NCBI GenBank assembly: GCA_018821305.1
Contig: JAHJMN010000146.1
Location: forward strand, 1 to 64,000
Origin: Myxococcota bacterium
GTDB taxonomy: Bacteria > Myxococcota_A > Polyangia > HGW-17
Length of the DNA stretch: 64,000 nt
Reading direction: 5' to 3'
Shown here: positions 6,470 to 14,110 of the stretch, one piece after another
Position numbering within the stretch: position 1 is the first letter of the stretch
Layout: each line of letters starts with the position of its first letter
Notes under the pieces: model-generated
The model's database searches: none
What the model was told of the DNA's origin: nothing
What the model saw: the letters and a program-made list of their open reading frames with translations, nothing else
Made by a program: the position numbers and the translations under genes

Positions 6470-8659
6470 TTATGGTTTTCTCCCGTTATAAGGGTGAAAG
6501 TTGCCATATTCATCGTAATAGCCCTGACTATAATATTGCTCATCGCCAGCATTTGTATTGTCCTGGCCGTAATAGGCATTGTATTCTGACTGGGATAGTG
6601 GATACCAACGGCCATCCTCACCGTAGTAACCCTGCTGTTGGGATTGATCGTAGGAATACCACTGGCCATCATCTGCATAATAACCCTGTGGCTGTTGTTG
6701 GGATTGATCGTAGGAATACCACTGCCCATCTTCCCCGTAATAACCCTGAGGTTGTTGCTGAGATTGGTAAGCGCCGGAATTATTCTGATTGTACTGCTGC
6801 TGTTGTCCCTGTTGCTGATATGGCCCGGAGCTATTTTGATTGTACTGTTGCTGTTGTCCCTGTTGCTGAGATTGGTAAGCGCCGGAATTATTCTGATTGT
6901 ACTGCTGTTGTCCCTGTTGCTGATATGGCCCGGAAGGATATTGTTGCCTTGACTGGTCATATGAATACCACTGACCATCATCCGCATAGTAGCCGCTGGC
7001 CTGATTGTATGGATACCACTGGCCATCATCTGCATAATAACCCTGTGGCTGTTGCTGGGACTGGTCATATGAATACCACTCACCGCTGTGAGGATAAAAC
7101 TCCGGTTGAGAATTGAACTGATTGTTTCCGTATCCGAAACCGTCTGTAAGTTGCGAGTTATCTTCTGCAATGAAGGAATTATGGTCAAGGTAGTTTGCAG
7201 GATAATTATTATTATTATACTCAGAGTTGAATGTGGGCTGATAATTATTGTAATCTTTGAATACTTCGGATGATTCCGTAAGAATTTCCCCTTCCCCTTC
7301 ATCTAAAACCACTTTCAATTCAAGGGATTTGGAATTTCGCTGCTGAGTTTCCGTCATTATTTCGCGGTCAAAAGTGCCACTGACTTGGACACGATCTGCA
7401 CCAAGTGAGCCAGCTTCTTTAGCACTGCGAAGGTTGGACGTAGCAACCTTTGATTTTGTTCCGGGGCGGCCAGGTTTTTGAGGGATTCTTTCCGCTGGCA
7501 TATCAGAAAGACTGTAAATATCAGTTTTTCCAGAAGAATCTTCACTGATTTCACTTATTTCTTCAATGTCGTCATCATCGAGGAGATCATCTACGTCAAT
7601 AACCTCCGATACCGAACTTCCGCTGCTTCCTTCTTCTTCTCCTACGGCAGCAGATGGATACTTATCAAAATCCTCAAAATTAATATTTGAGTACTTTTTA
7701 CGTTTTTCCCAGATTTCCTCGGCATCTTTTTTAAAGTATTCCAACAGGAACTTCTGAAGTTTGGAAGTATTCCACCAATCACCCATCTTGTAGGATATAT
7801 GGGTAAGATCGCTTCCCAGTTCTTCCGCATGGGAATATCGTTTATCACGGTCAAAAGCCAAAGCTTTCATAACAATAGTAACAAGTTCCGGAGAAAGATC
7901 TGGCCGGATATCACCTATGGATGGCCAGTCCCCGGATACAATTCGTCGGAGGTTGTCCATATCGTTGGGTTCATCAAATAGAAGTTTTCCGGCGAGAAGT
8001 TCCCACAAAACGACACCAAGGGAAAAAATATCACTTCGATTGTCAATGTCTTTGCCCTGGAGCTGTTCTGGAGTCATGTAGCCGAATTTACCCTTGACGA
8101 TGCCTGCCTGTGTCTTAGTGGCCCGCTGGGTGGCCTTTGCGATGCCGAAATCGATTAGTTTAACGGCGCCTTCAAAGGAAACGAGAATATTCGCTGGAGT
8201 AATGTCCCGGTGTACAATGTTTAGAGGTTCGCCATTTCGGCCTTTGAGGGAATGGGCATAGTCCATTCCGTCGCATACTTTTGCAATCATGTGAAGTGCG
8301 GCACCGACGGGCAACTGTGTCTTGTTGTCCCACATGTGTTTTTCGATGCCTTTGAGACTGAGACCGGCTATGTACTCCATAACCTGGTAGAAATCTTCAC
8401 CGATTCGTCCGAAATCGTAAACCTGACAAATATTTGCATGTTGAAGACCTGAAGCGATGTGGGCTTCGTCTTTGAACATAGTGACGAAACTTTCATCTTC
8501 ACAGATGTGTGGCAGTATCTTTTTAATGGCAACGGTTTTTTGAAAACCCTCAACACCGAAGTGTTTGGCCAAAAACACTTCCGCCATTCCGCCTGTACTT
8601 ATCCTTTCAAGCAGAAGATATTTGCCGAATCTGGCAGGATACGAAGTTCTAAGACTAAT
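6470..8659 (-). CDS. Ser/Thr protein kinase with low-complexity Tyr/Gln repeat tail, probable ATT start
   Basis: This is a eukaryote-type kinase with VAIKKILP, VHRDITPANIL and LIDFGIAKA motifs. The track starts at an internal ATG (8587) that cuts off the glycine-rich loop. The same frame upstream encodes FGKYLLLERISTGG, which is part of the kinase fold, but it contains no ATG, GTG or TTG before the stop. An ATT at 8659 has GAGGTG four nt upstream and is the best start; an indel in the T-run near 8685 is the alternative. After the kinase (to about residue 300) come an acidic linker (DDLLDDDDIEEISEIS) and, from about residue 510, tandem units like GYYADDGQWYSYDQSQ and QQQYNQNNSGAYQ. No membrane segment is seen. 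It is divergent from the peroxiredoxin gene. Confidence 0.87.
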   Translation of the reverse strand: MSLRTSYPARFGKYLLLERISTGGMAEVFLAKHFGVEGFQKTVAIKKILPHICEDESFVTMFKDEAHIASGLQHANICQVYDFGRIGEDFYQVMEYIAGLSLKGIEKHMWDNKTQLPVGAALHMIAKVCDGMDYAHSLKGRNGEPLNIVHRDITPANILVSFEGAVKLIDFGIAKATQRATKTQAGIVKGKFGYMTPEQLQGKDIDNRSDIFSLGVVLWELLAGKLLFDEPNDMDNLRRIVSGDWPSIGDIRPDLSPELVTIVMKALAFDRDKRYSHAEELGSDLTHISYKMGDWWNTSKLQKFLLEYFKKDAEEIWEKRKKYSNINFEDFDKYPSAAVGEEEGSSGSSVSEVIDVDDLLDDDDIEEISEISEDSSGKTDIYSLSDMPAERIPQKPGRPGTKSKVATSNLRSAKEAGSLGADRVQVSGTFDREIMTETQQRNSKSLELKVVLDEGEGEILTESSEVFKDYNNYQPTFNSEYNNNNYPANYLDHNSFIAEDNSQLTDGFGYGNNQFNSQPEFYPHSGEWYSYDQSQQQPQGYYADDGQWYPYNQASGYYADDGQWYSYDQSRQQYPSGPYQQQGQQQYNQNNSGAYQSQQQGQQQQYNQNSSGPYQQQGQQQQYNQNNSGAYQSQQQPQGYYGEDGQWYSYDQSQQQPQGYYADDGQWYSYDQSQQQGYYGEDGRWYPLSQSEYNAYYGQDNTNAGDEQYYSQGYYDEYGNFHPYNGRKP
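6560..7090 (-). repeat. In-frame tandem repeats coding the kinase tail
   Basis: The DNA holds two interleaved coding repeats. One encodes about five copies of GYY(A/G)(D/E)DG(Q/R)WY plus degenerate end copies, and the other about four copies of a Gln/Asn/Tyr unit. Some units are nearly identical at the DNA level, which suggests recent expansion by recombination or slippage. The repeats also create long open frames in the other readings (6421-7116, 6451-7302, 6638-6952), which are shadows. Confidence 0.85.
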
Positions 8660-8890
8660 AGCACACCTCGGACAGTCAAAACAAAAAATTGTTATGAGAC
8701 ATTCAGTTCATGTAAACCAGATGACTCCGGAGCTGAATTATATAGCAAAATTCAGTTTTATGAAATTTGTAAAGATACTCAACACAAAAAATTAACATTT
8801 TCCAAGCAATTCGCTCTTTTTTCTTATACCCTACAATAGATTAGGATGCGTCCTTTTTTTGACGAAATATAGATATTTGCTCATAAGGTG

Positions 8891-8919
8891 TTGACTTTGT
8901 ATTGGTTTTTCTATGTAAA
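8891..8919 (+). promoter_or_regulatory. Probable sigma-70-type promoter of the peroxiredoxin gene
   Basis: A -35 box TTGACT and a -10 box TGTAAA are separated by 17 nt. The start codon is about 40 nt downstream. The direction and spacing fit the bcp gene. Confidence 0.5.
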
Positions 8920-8926
8920 TACTATT

Positions 8927-8942
8927 GATCTGGTAACAGATC
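8927..8942. promoter_or_regulatory. Inverted repeat in the bcp leader, possible operator
   Basis: GATCTG-GTAA-CAGATC is a perfect 6-bp dyad lying between the predicted -10 box and the ribosome-binding site. Its position near the expected transcription start suits a repressor site or a small 5'-end hairpin. Which of these it is cannot be told from sequence. Confidence 0.4.
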
Positions 8943-8958
8943 TGAAAGGAAGAAAATT

Positions 8959-9411
8959 ATGAGTGATCTGCCCGAAATAACTCTTTTAGATATGAATGGA
9001 AATTCAGTTTCTCTTGATGGTTTTAAAGACCAGAACGTGATCATTTATTTTTACCCTAGAGACAATACCCCAGGATGTACTACGGAAGCCTGTGAATTCA
9101 GAGATTTTAACGGCGAAATAATTTCAATGGGATATAAAATTATAGGAATCAGTCGGGATTCCGCGGATTCTCACCGGAAGTTTACAGAAAAATATGGTCT
9201 CGATTTTACATTGTTATCAGATCCGGAGATGGAAGCACACAAGGCTCTTGGTGCCTGGGGAACAAAAAAAATGTACGGTAAAGAAACTCAGGGGGTAATA
9301 CGATCAACTTTTGTTTTTACCAAGGGCAAGTTAATTAAATCCTGGACGAATGTAAAAGCCGCGGGCCATGCGGCCAGAGTACTGGAATACATTAGAGATA
9401 AAGTGTCCTGA
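8959..9411 (+). CDS. bcp: Bcp-type thioredoxin-dependent peroxiredoxin
   Basis: This enzyme reduces hydrogen peroxide and organic peroxides with electrons from thioredoxin. The 150-aa length fits the Bcp/PrxQ family. The peroxidatic Cys lies in NTPGCTTEACEFRD, and the second Cys five residues later is the usual PrxQ resolving Cys. No signal peptide is present, so it is cytoplasmic. GAAAGGAAG precedes the ATG. The last codons and stop (GTG TCC TGA) fall in a short stretch, GTGTCCTGAAATTCGCTTTG, that matches the left end of the family A repeats, so the native C-terminus may have been replaced by a repeat end. Confidence 0.93.
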   Translation: MSDLPEITLLDMNGNSVSLDGFKDQNVIIYFYPRDNTPGCTTEACEFRDFNGEIISMGYKIIGISRDSADSHRKFTEKYGLDFTLLSDPEMEAHKALGAWGTKKMYGKETQGVIRSTFVFTKGKLIKSWTNVKAAGHAARVLEYIRDKVS

Positions 9412-9426
9412 AATTCGCTTTGCAAA

Positions 9427-11379
9427 CTAAAGAGACAGGGCTGGGCAGGCTTTAATAACGGAAGAGTTGTTTTTTTCAAGCCCGTAAATGTGCTTTATCC
9501 AACCGGAAATAAGTGGATCAATACGATTATCCTTATTTCTGAATGATTTTGATACGATTTCCGCAATCCAATCCGGTAGATCTTTTCGACCTATTCTAAG
9601 TTCTACCAGATCAAGACGTCTTAATATGTCCGGATCCATGGATGGAAACTGTGCATATTCCCCCAGTTGTTTCTGGTCAGTTTCTTCAATTCGGCCGCGG
9701 CAAATTAATCTATCCAGAGCTTTCAGTTGTTTCTGTTTCTCTCGATAGGGACTGATGTCACTTATTTTAAGTCGGTTGTTCTTTAACGATTTTGTTATTC
9801 GACGTTCCAGTGAATTAATTGCAGCATTGTTAAGTTTTGTTCGCAGAGGTCCCTCTTCGGTAACAAAAATTACAGATCTGGATGTTGCAGGAAAAGCTGC
9901 AGCATAATGATCTCTTCCTCGACAGAGATTTCCCCCCGTAAGTCCGCAGAGGACTGAACCAAGGGCGATAAGTTTAGTGTTACTGCCTTTTTCCTTTAAA
10001 AGTGGTGAAAATAGAGAGGCAGTCATCTGGGTACTGTTAATCGTTTTACGATTCCAAAAAAGGGTAAAAACTGGTATTCCATTTTTGTTAAAATTAGTTA
10101 TTAAATCATTAAGATACTCGATTTGAGATGGTTTATTGAAGTGGATCCAAACGAAAAAAGGTTGTTTAAGAAGATCCAAAACTTTAAAAACCTTATTGAT
10201 ATCTTTTGAAACCATGGGTTTTGAAAAACCGAAATAAGGGTTTGTTCGGAGCCATGGACTGTCTGGTAAATTAGTATCAGTGAAGGCGTAAAGATGGTAT
10301 CCCCACTTTTCCTTCATTGCAGATGGCAAAGTAATTGTATCCATGGGCAACCATGGAGCAAGGTGAACTCTCATACCATAGTGATTTCCTGAAAAAAGAG
10401 TAGCAAGATTGACCAGAGTGTTTTTGTGGGCAGCTCTAACATTAGTATAATGTGAGCCGCCTGGAGATGTAATGTTCATTCCAGAGTCTGAAGTAATTAA
10501 AACCATGGAGGTTGATCGATTGATCCTGAATTTTCCGGGAACAGATTGTTCCACCGAAGGAGAATTATTCACTGTAGTTTTAGGAATGTATTTTTTTCCG
10601 GAAGTTAAAAAGGTGTAACATCGTTCACATGAAACACCAATAGTTTGAGGACTATGCTTCATTGTCCACGACACCCAGGTAATCCCAGCGAGGGCGGCAA
10701 AAAGCAGGACAACGGAAGACATTGGTCTCGCAAGTATACTGCCATCAGTCATTCTTCGGCGGAGACTTTGTTTACGGGATCTTATAGAAAGAACTGTCCA
10801 TATTAGAAGCATGCTTATTAAAAACAGTCCGAGAGCTAGAACTTCCCAGAAAAGAAAAGAAGGAATATACCTGAAACCAATACTTTCCGTGGCAGCGGCA
10901 AAACCAGCAGCGGCAAAAAATACTGCTGTTATTAACAGAACAGATGATGATATATATGCGCTTGAAATTTTTTTAAGAATGGAAAATAGAAAACCCGATG
11001 AGAAATAGATCCCTGCAGTGAGAATTGCGGCTATGCCTGCTTTAGAGAATGTATCAATTTTCAAAGCAGTGATTGGGTAGAGAGCCAGTACACCAAGGGT
11101 CAGGGTGATTGAGTATTTGTAATAGGTCGTCTTTACAACGGTATCTGCTCCAAATTTTTCTATTGCGAATACAATAAGTCCGACAATAAAACCCATGATT
11201 CCCGCTGTACATACCGATATTGCAACATGGAAAGCAGTGATAATTGATATTGCGTTGTAGTTACCCGAACTTATAATTTTAACAAGATCAGGAATTGCAA
11301 GACATAGACCCGCTGGAAGTCCCAGAGCCAGCCCACCGGTTAAATACCTTCTTATAATATTGCGTCTTTCACTAATCAT
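9427..11379 (-). CDS. Multi-pass membrane protein with degenerate sulfatase/alkaline-phosphatase-like domain
   Basis: About six or seven hydrophobic helices occupy residues 10-240. The soluble part then follows the order of sulfatase-like proteins: a strand MVLITSDSG, a segment NLATLFSGNHYG where the nucleophile region would be, and PFFVWIHFNKPS. The usual DHG metal-binding motif is not visible where expected (ALGSVLCGLTGG), so I infer that catalysis is lost or changed. The C-terminal 130 residues are helical. The ATG overlaps the ThpR stop (ATGA), making this the last gene of a four-gene operon. The role is unknown; envelope modification or sensing are possibilities. Confidence 0.6.
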   Translation of the reverse strand: MISERRNIIRRYLTGGLALGLPAGLCLAIPDLVKIISSGNYNAISIITAFHVAISVCTAGIMGFIVGLIVFAIEKFGADTVVKTTYYKYSITLTLGVLALYPITALKIDTFSKAGIAAILTAGIYFSSGFLFSILKKISSAYISSSVLLITAVFFAAAGFAAATESIGFRYIPSFLFWEVLALGLFLISMLLIWTVLSIRSRKQSLRRRMTDGSILARPMSSVVLLFAALAGITWVSWTMKHSPQTIGVSCERCYTFLTSGKKYIPKTTVNNSPSVEQSVPGKFRINRSTSMVLITSDSGMNITSPGGSHYTNVRAAHKNTLVNLATLFSGNHYGMRVHLAPWLPMDTITLPSAMKEKWGYHLYAFTDTNLPDSPWLRTNPYFGFSKPMVSKDINKVFKVLDLLKQPFFVWIHFNKPSQIEYLNDLITNFNKNGIPVFTLFWNRKTINSTQMTASLFSPLLKEKGSNTKLIALGSVLCGLTGGNLCRGRDHYAAAFPATSRSVIFVTEEGPLRTKLNNAAINSLERRITKSLKNNRLKISDISPYREKQKQLKALDRLICRGRIEETDQKQLGEYAQFPSMDPDILRRLDLVELRIGRKDLPDWIAEIVSKSFRNKDNRIDPLISGWIKHIYGLEKNNSSVIKACPALSL

Positions 11380-11963
11380 TTATTACCCACAGGGACTCTT
11401 TTAAGAGCCGTGTAAACAGGTCCCGATGCATTCAGATCTGAAGAAAAAAGAACGATCTCGGACACGGTAAATCGGGGACCTGATCTTTCTTCATCGGTAA
11501 AAGAGATGAGTTGCGAGATCTGTTCACGATCAGGCGATTTCCTTCTGCCGATTGTTATGTGAGGGTGGAAATTCTCACGGGAAAAACCCTTGAGGCTCCG
11601 GTTTAAATTATCAAGTTCTCCAGTTTCATCTTTAACGGAAATAAAAACAGAACCCGAATTTCCCGGAGATCCGAAAAATTTGCAATTTCCGCAGGAGAAA
11701 GAAAAAGGTTTAGTGTTAACTGCACGTTCAATGCGCTCTGTAATATCATCTATTTCGTGAATTGAGGTGTCACCAAGAAATTCAAGTGTAAGATGAAACT
11801 TTTCGTTGACATCTGAACAGTTACGACCGGTATAACGTATTGAATCACCGGCAAAGGCTTTTAGAGAGTTTTGAACGTTTAGACAATACACCGCTGCTTC
11901 CCCGGCAATGGGGATTGCTACAAAAAGCCGCTTGGTGTCAGTGCTATTTTTCAAAGCGTTCAA
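11376..11963 (-). CDS. thpR: RNA 2',3'-cyclic phosphodiesterase (2H family)
   Basis: Enzymes of this family open 2',3'-cyclic phosphates on RNA ends. The two signature motifs are FHLTLEFLG and FHPHITIGRRK, each giving one catalytic His and Thr. The track start at 12038 adds residues unlike the family that lie inside the methyltransferase gene. The TTG at 11963 with GGAAG six nt upstream gives 195 aa, close to the usual length; a TTG at 11954 is also possible. The 5' end overlaps the methyltransferase stop by about 20 nt and the 3' end overlaps the next gene, indicating translational coupling. Confidence 0.85.
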   Translation of the reverse strand: MNALKNSTDTKRLFVAIPIAGEAAVYCLNVQNSLKAFAGDSIRYTGRNCSDVNEKFHLTLEFLGDTSIHEIDDITERIERAVNTKPFSFSCGNCKFFGSPGNSGSVFISVKDETGELDNLNRSLKGFSRENFHPHITIGRRKSPDREQISQLISFTDEERSGPRFTVSEIVLFSSDLNASGPVYTALKRVPVGNK

Positions 11964-12879
11964 TTCTTTCTTCCGCACCGGAGCAGACTTCAGTAAGTCG
12001 CTGCCAGGTAATATCAATGGCAGCTTTTTCAATATCACACCCTGCCCAGGTTATACCAAGGTTTTCGGCGGCAATAAAAGTTGTACCGCTACCGCAGAAC
12101 AGGTCTATAACCCGACCACCTGAAGGTACATGAATTTTAAGTATTCTTTCTAAAAGAGCAACGGGTTTCTGTGTCGGCCAGTGAGTTCGTTGGGGATCAA
12201 GTTGATGAAGATGGGGAATGTCATTCCATACATCAGTAAGAGTTGGATTTCTATCATCATTATAAGTATATGTTTTTCCACCCGATTTGATTGATTTTAC
12301 GATAGAACCATCAGGCATGAGTGTTTTTTTAAGGTGGTTTCTCACCAGCTTTTGACCACATGATGAACATCGATTTGTATCAACCACTGCATTGGTAGAA
12401 TTAAAATGATAATTCGGGGACTTTGAGTACCACAAAAGAGTGTCATATTTCCTGGGATAAGAATTGTGGGGTCTCCCTCCGGTCCGATAAGACCAGATTA
12501 TTTGATTTCTAAAGTTGTTGCCTCCAAAAATCGTATCTCCAATAATTCTTATATGATGACTCAGTGTATTATCAACATGGATTATGATGCTACCAGTTCT
12601 ATCCAGAAGGTTTTTAACGTGGTAGATAACTTCTTCAATTGATTTAAGTATTTCAGAAGGTTTTGGATCCTCATAGCCTGTTTCTTCACTGCCGAAATAT
12701 CTGTTTTTGCCAAAAGGCGGATCTATATACACCAGATCAGGAATGAACGAATCCTCTGCTAAAACAGCAAGGCATTCCAATGCCGAACAATGAAAAAGGC
12801 GTCCACTGGAGGAAGCAACCGCAGAAAGGTGCTTTTTGAAAAGTGGTGGTGACGGAAGACAGAAATTGTTGTGATTCAT
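11944..12879 (-). CDS. Site-specific DNA methyltransferase (N4-cytosine/N6-adenine), class beta
   Basis: The catalytic motif YIDPPFGKNRYFG lies near residue 55 and the AdoMet motif DLFCGSGTTFIAAENLG near residue 270, so the order is class beta. A putative zinc knuckle, CSSCGQ, lies in the middle (target-recognition) region, paired with only one clear CxxC. The 311-aa length is normal for solitary enzymes. No restriction endonuclease gene is adjacent, so it is likely an orphan methylase used for epigenetic marking rather than defence. The start codon overlaps the stop of the small membrane-protein gene (ATGA), and the 3' end overlaps thpR. Confidence 0.9.
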   Translation of the reverse strand: MNHNNFCLPSPPLFKKHLSAVASSSGRLFHCSALECLAVLAEDSFIPDLVYIDPPFGKNRYFGSEETGYEDPKPSEILKSIEEVIYHVKNLLDRTGSIIIHVDNTLSHHIRIIGDTIFGGNNFRNQIIWSYRTGGRPHNSYPRKYDTLLWYSKSPNYHFNSTNAVVDTNRCSSCGQKLVRNHLKKTLMPDGSIVKSIKSGGKTYTYNDDRNPTLTDVWNDIPHLHQLDPQRTHWPTQKPVALLERILKIHVPSGGRVIDLFCGSGTTFIAAENLGITWAGCDIEKAAIDITWQRLTEVCSGAEERIERFEK

Positions 12880-13070
12880 AACAGTCCGTCGGTGAATAGA
12901 ATTGCAAGAGATCCGAAAAAACCTGCGAGAAAAATCCAGGAGGAAATGGCCGCGGCGAGTCTTGTTTTTACAGGTATATTCTTATATACCATGCGCCTGA
13001 ATGAGAAACTGATTCCCCATACGCAGACTGTACAAAGAGTTACTCCAATGAATATCATGATTTGTAGCAA
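12876..13070 (-). CDS. Small membrane protein with two predicted helices
   Basis: This 64-aa protein is mostly hydrophobic: a helix near residues 2-22 (MIFIGVTLCTVCVWGISFSF), a short basic loop (RRMVYKNIPVKTR), and a second helix near 38-60. Its stop overlaps the methyltransferase ATG, which supports it being real and translated first in the operon. A weak ribosome-binding site precedes the ATG; the ATG four codons later is an alternative. No family is recognised. Confidence 0.6.
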   Translation of the reverse strand: MLQIMIFIGVTLCTVCVWGISFSFRRMVYKNIPVKTRLAAAISSWIFLAGFFGSLAILFTDGLL

Positions 13071-13087
13071 TCGGGATTAAGTAGTTC

Positions 13088-13225
13088 GTGTCCGGAAATT
13101 CGCTTCGTGAAGAATTTTATTAAAAATTCTATCCGGCCACTAGTAATATTTTCAACACCTTGCGGTTACTGTCCTGAGCAAAAATTGGGCGAAAAATTTG
13201 ATTTATTGTATTTCAGGACAGTAAC
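13088..13225. repeat. Family A intergenic repeat, well-conserved copy
   Basis: The element opens with GTGTCCGGAAATTCGCTTCG, has the hairpin AGAATTTT-ATTA-AAAATTCT closed by ATCCGGCCACTAG, continues through ACCTTGCGGTTACTGTCCTG, and ends with CAGGACAGTAAC. It is nearly identical over most of its length to the copy at 62733-62869. It fills the gap between the convergent-side end of carD and the start of the small membrane-protein gene. Confidence 0.85.
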
Positions 13226-13241
13226 TAACTAAAAAGCGCAA

Positions 13242-13751
13242 TCAAGTTGCGGGCTGAACGTCTTTAAAAATGTCTTCAAGATCTTTTTCGACTTCTTCAT
13301 CAGTTTTTTCCTGAACAACGCACAGTTCACGCTGAATAAGCGCTTTTGCTGTTTCAAGCATACGTTTTTCACCAAAACTAAGGGTTTTTTTAAACTTCAG
13401 AAGAGAAAGATCTCTAAAAACTTCCGCCACATCAAAAAGTGAGCCAGTTTTTATTTTTTCAACAAAACCACGATAACGGCGATTCCAGGTTTGTTTGTCA
13501 AAAACTACATCTCGAGTTCCAAGAATATCAAAAAGTAGTTTAACTTCATCCGTGGTAATGAGTTTTCTGAGACCCACGGCCTCCGCTTTGTGAACAGGAA
13601 CCATGATTTTGATACCTGTTTCCAGCATGACAAGTTCAAAAAAAATAATGACAGAACCGCCAAGAGATTTTTCAATTACTCCTGCAATCTCTGCAACACC
13701 CTGACCGGGATAGGCAACCATGCCGCCAACTTCAAACTTGATATCTGCCAT
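13242..13751 (-). CDS. CarD/CdnL-family transcription regulator
   Basis: Members bind RNA polymerase beta through an N-terminal Tudor-like domain and stabilise open complexes. The N-terminus (FEVGGMVAYPGQGVAEIAG) is the typical RNAP-interaction domain, and the helical C-terminal part begins near residue 75 (FDILGTRD). I chose the ATG at 13751 because AGGAG lies 5 nt before it; the track start at 13772 has no such site. The resulting protein is 169 aa, usual for the family. The acidic tail EEVEKDLEDIFKDV is an extra. It is monocistronic. Confidence 0.92.
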   Translation of the reverse strand: MADIKFEVGGMVAYPGQGVAEIAGVIEKSLGGSVIIFFELVMLETGIKIMVPVHKAEAVGLRKLITTDEVKLLFDILGTRDVVFDKQTWNRRYRGFVEKIKTGSLFDVAEVFRDLSLLKFKKTLSFGEKRMLETAKALIQRELCVVQEKTDEEVEKDLEDIFKDVQPAT

Positions 13752-14110
13752 AAATAACTCCTGCCGAACCACAAACTTAACTGCTCCAGATCTATGTGAA
13801 CTGAAACTACCTGTTGATACCTGAATATTCTACTCATACGTAATGAAATCAGTGCACAATGAGTAATTTACACTTTGTCCTGAAGCAGAATTTTATCAAA
13901 AACTCAAAAACCGGCAATTTCAGAACAAGGACAATAAACCCGGATCAGCATAAACAAAACCAACCGGACGCCTATTTTATGCCAATAGAAGCGCATATTC
14001 AATACTTTTTTATTAATTATACTGTGTATTTATAAAAGTGCTTCTGATTTTTTTTTCACGCATGTTAATTATAGTATATTTCCTTCAAAATCAGAATTGA
14101 GCCTGAAAAA
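13752..14110. other. Intergenic region between carD and the PAP2 gene
   Basis: This holds the carD leader and the 3' flank of the PAP2 gene. Bases about 13877-13934 contain TTTGTCCTGAAGCAGAATTT and CAATTTCAGAACAAGGAC, a degraded copy of the repeat ends seen elsewhere. AT-rich sequence with a T-run near 14050 follows. I see no gene or clear promoter. Confidence 0.45.

Noticed and set aside
6421-7302. Long plus- and minus-strand ORFs (231, 283 and 104 aa) within the kinase tail
   Set aside because: They are other frames of the kinase repeats; their composition (His/Asn/Thr or Ile/Leu) is an artefact of the repeat and they have no start signals.
11376-12038. ThpR start at 12038 from the track
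   Set aside because: It adds residues encoded within the methyltransferase and not matching the family; TTG 11963 fits length and ribosome-binding site.
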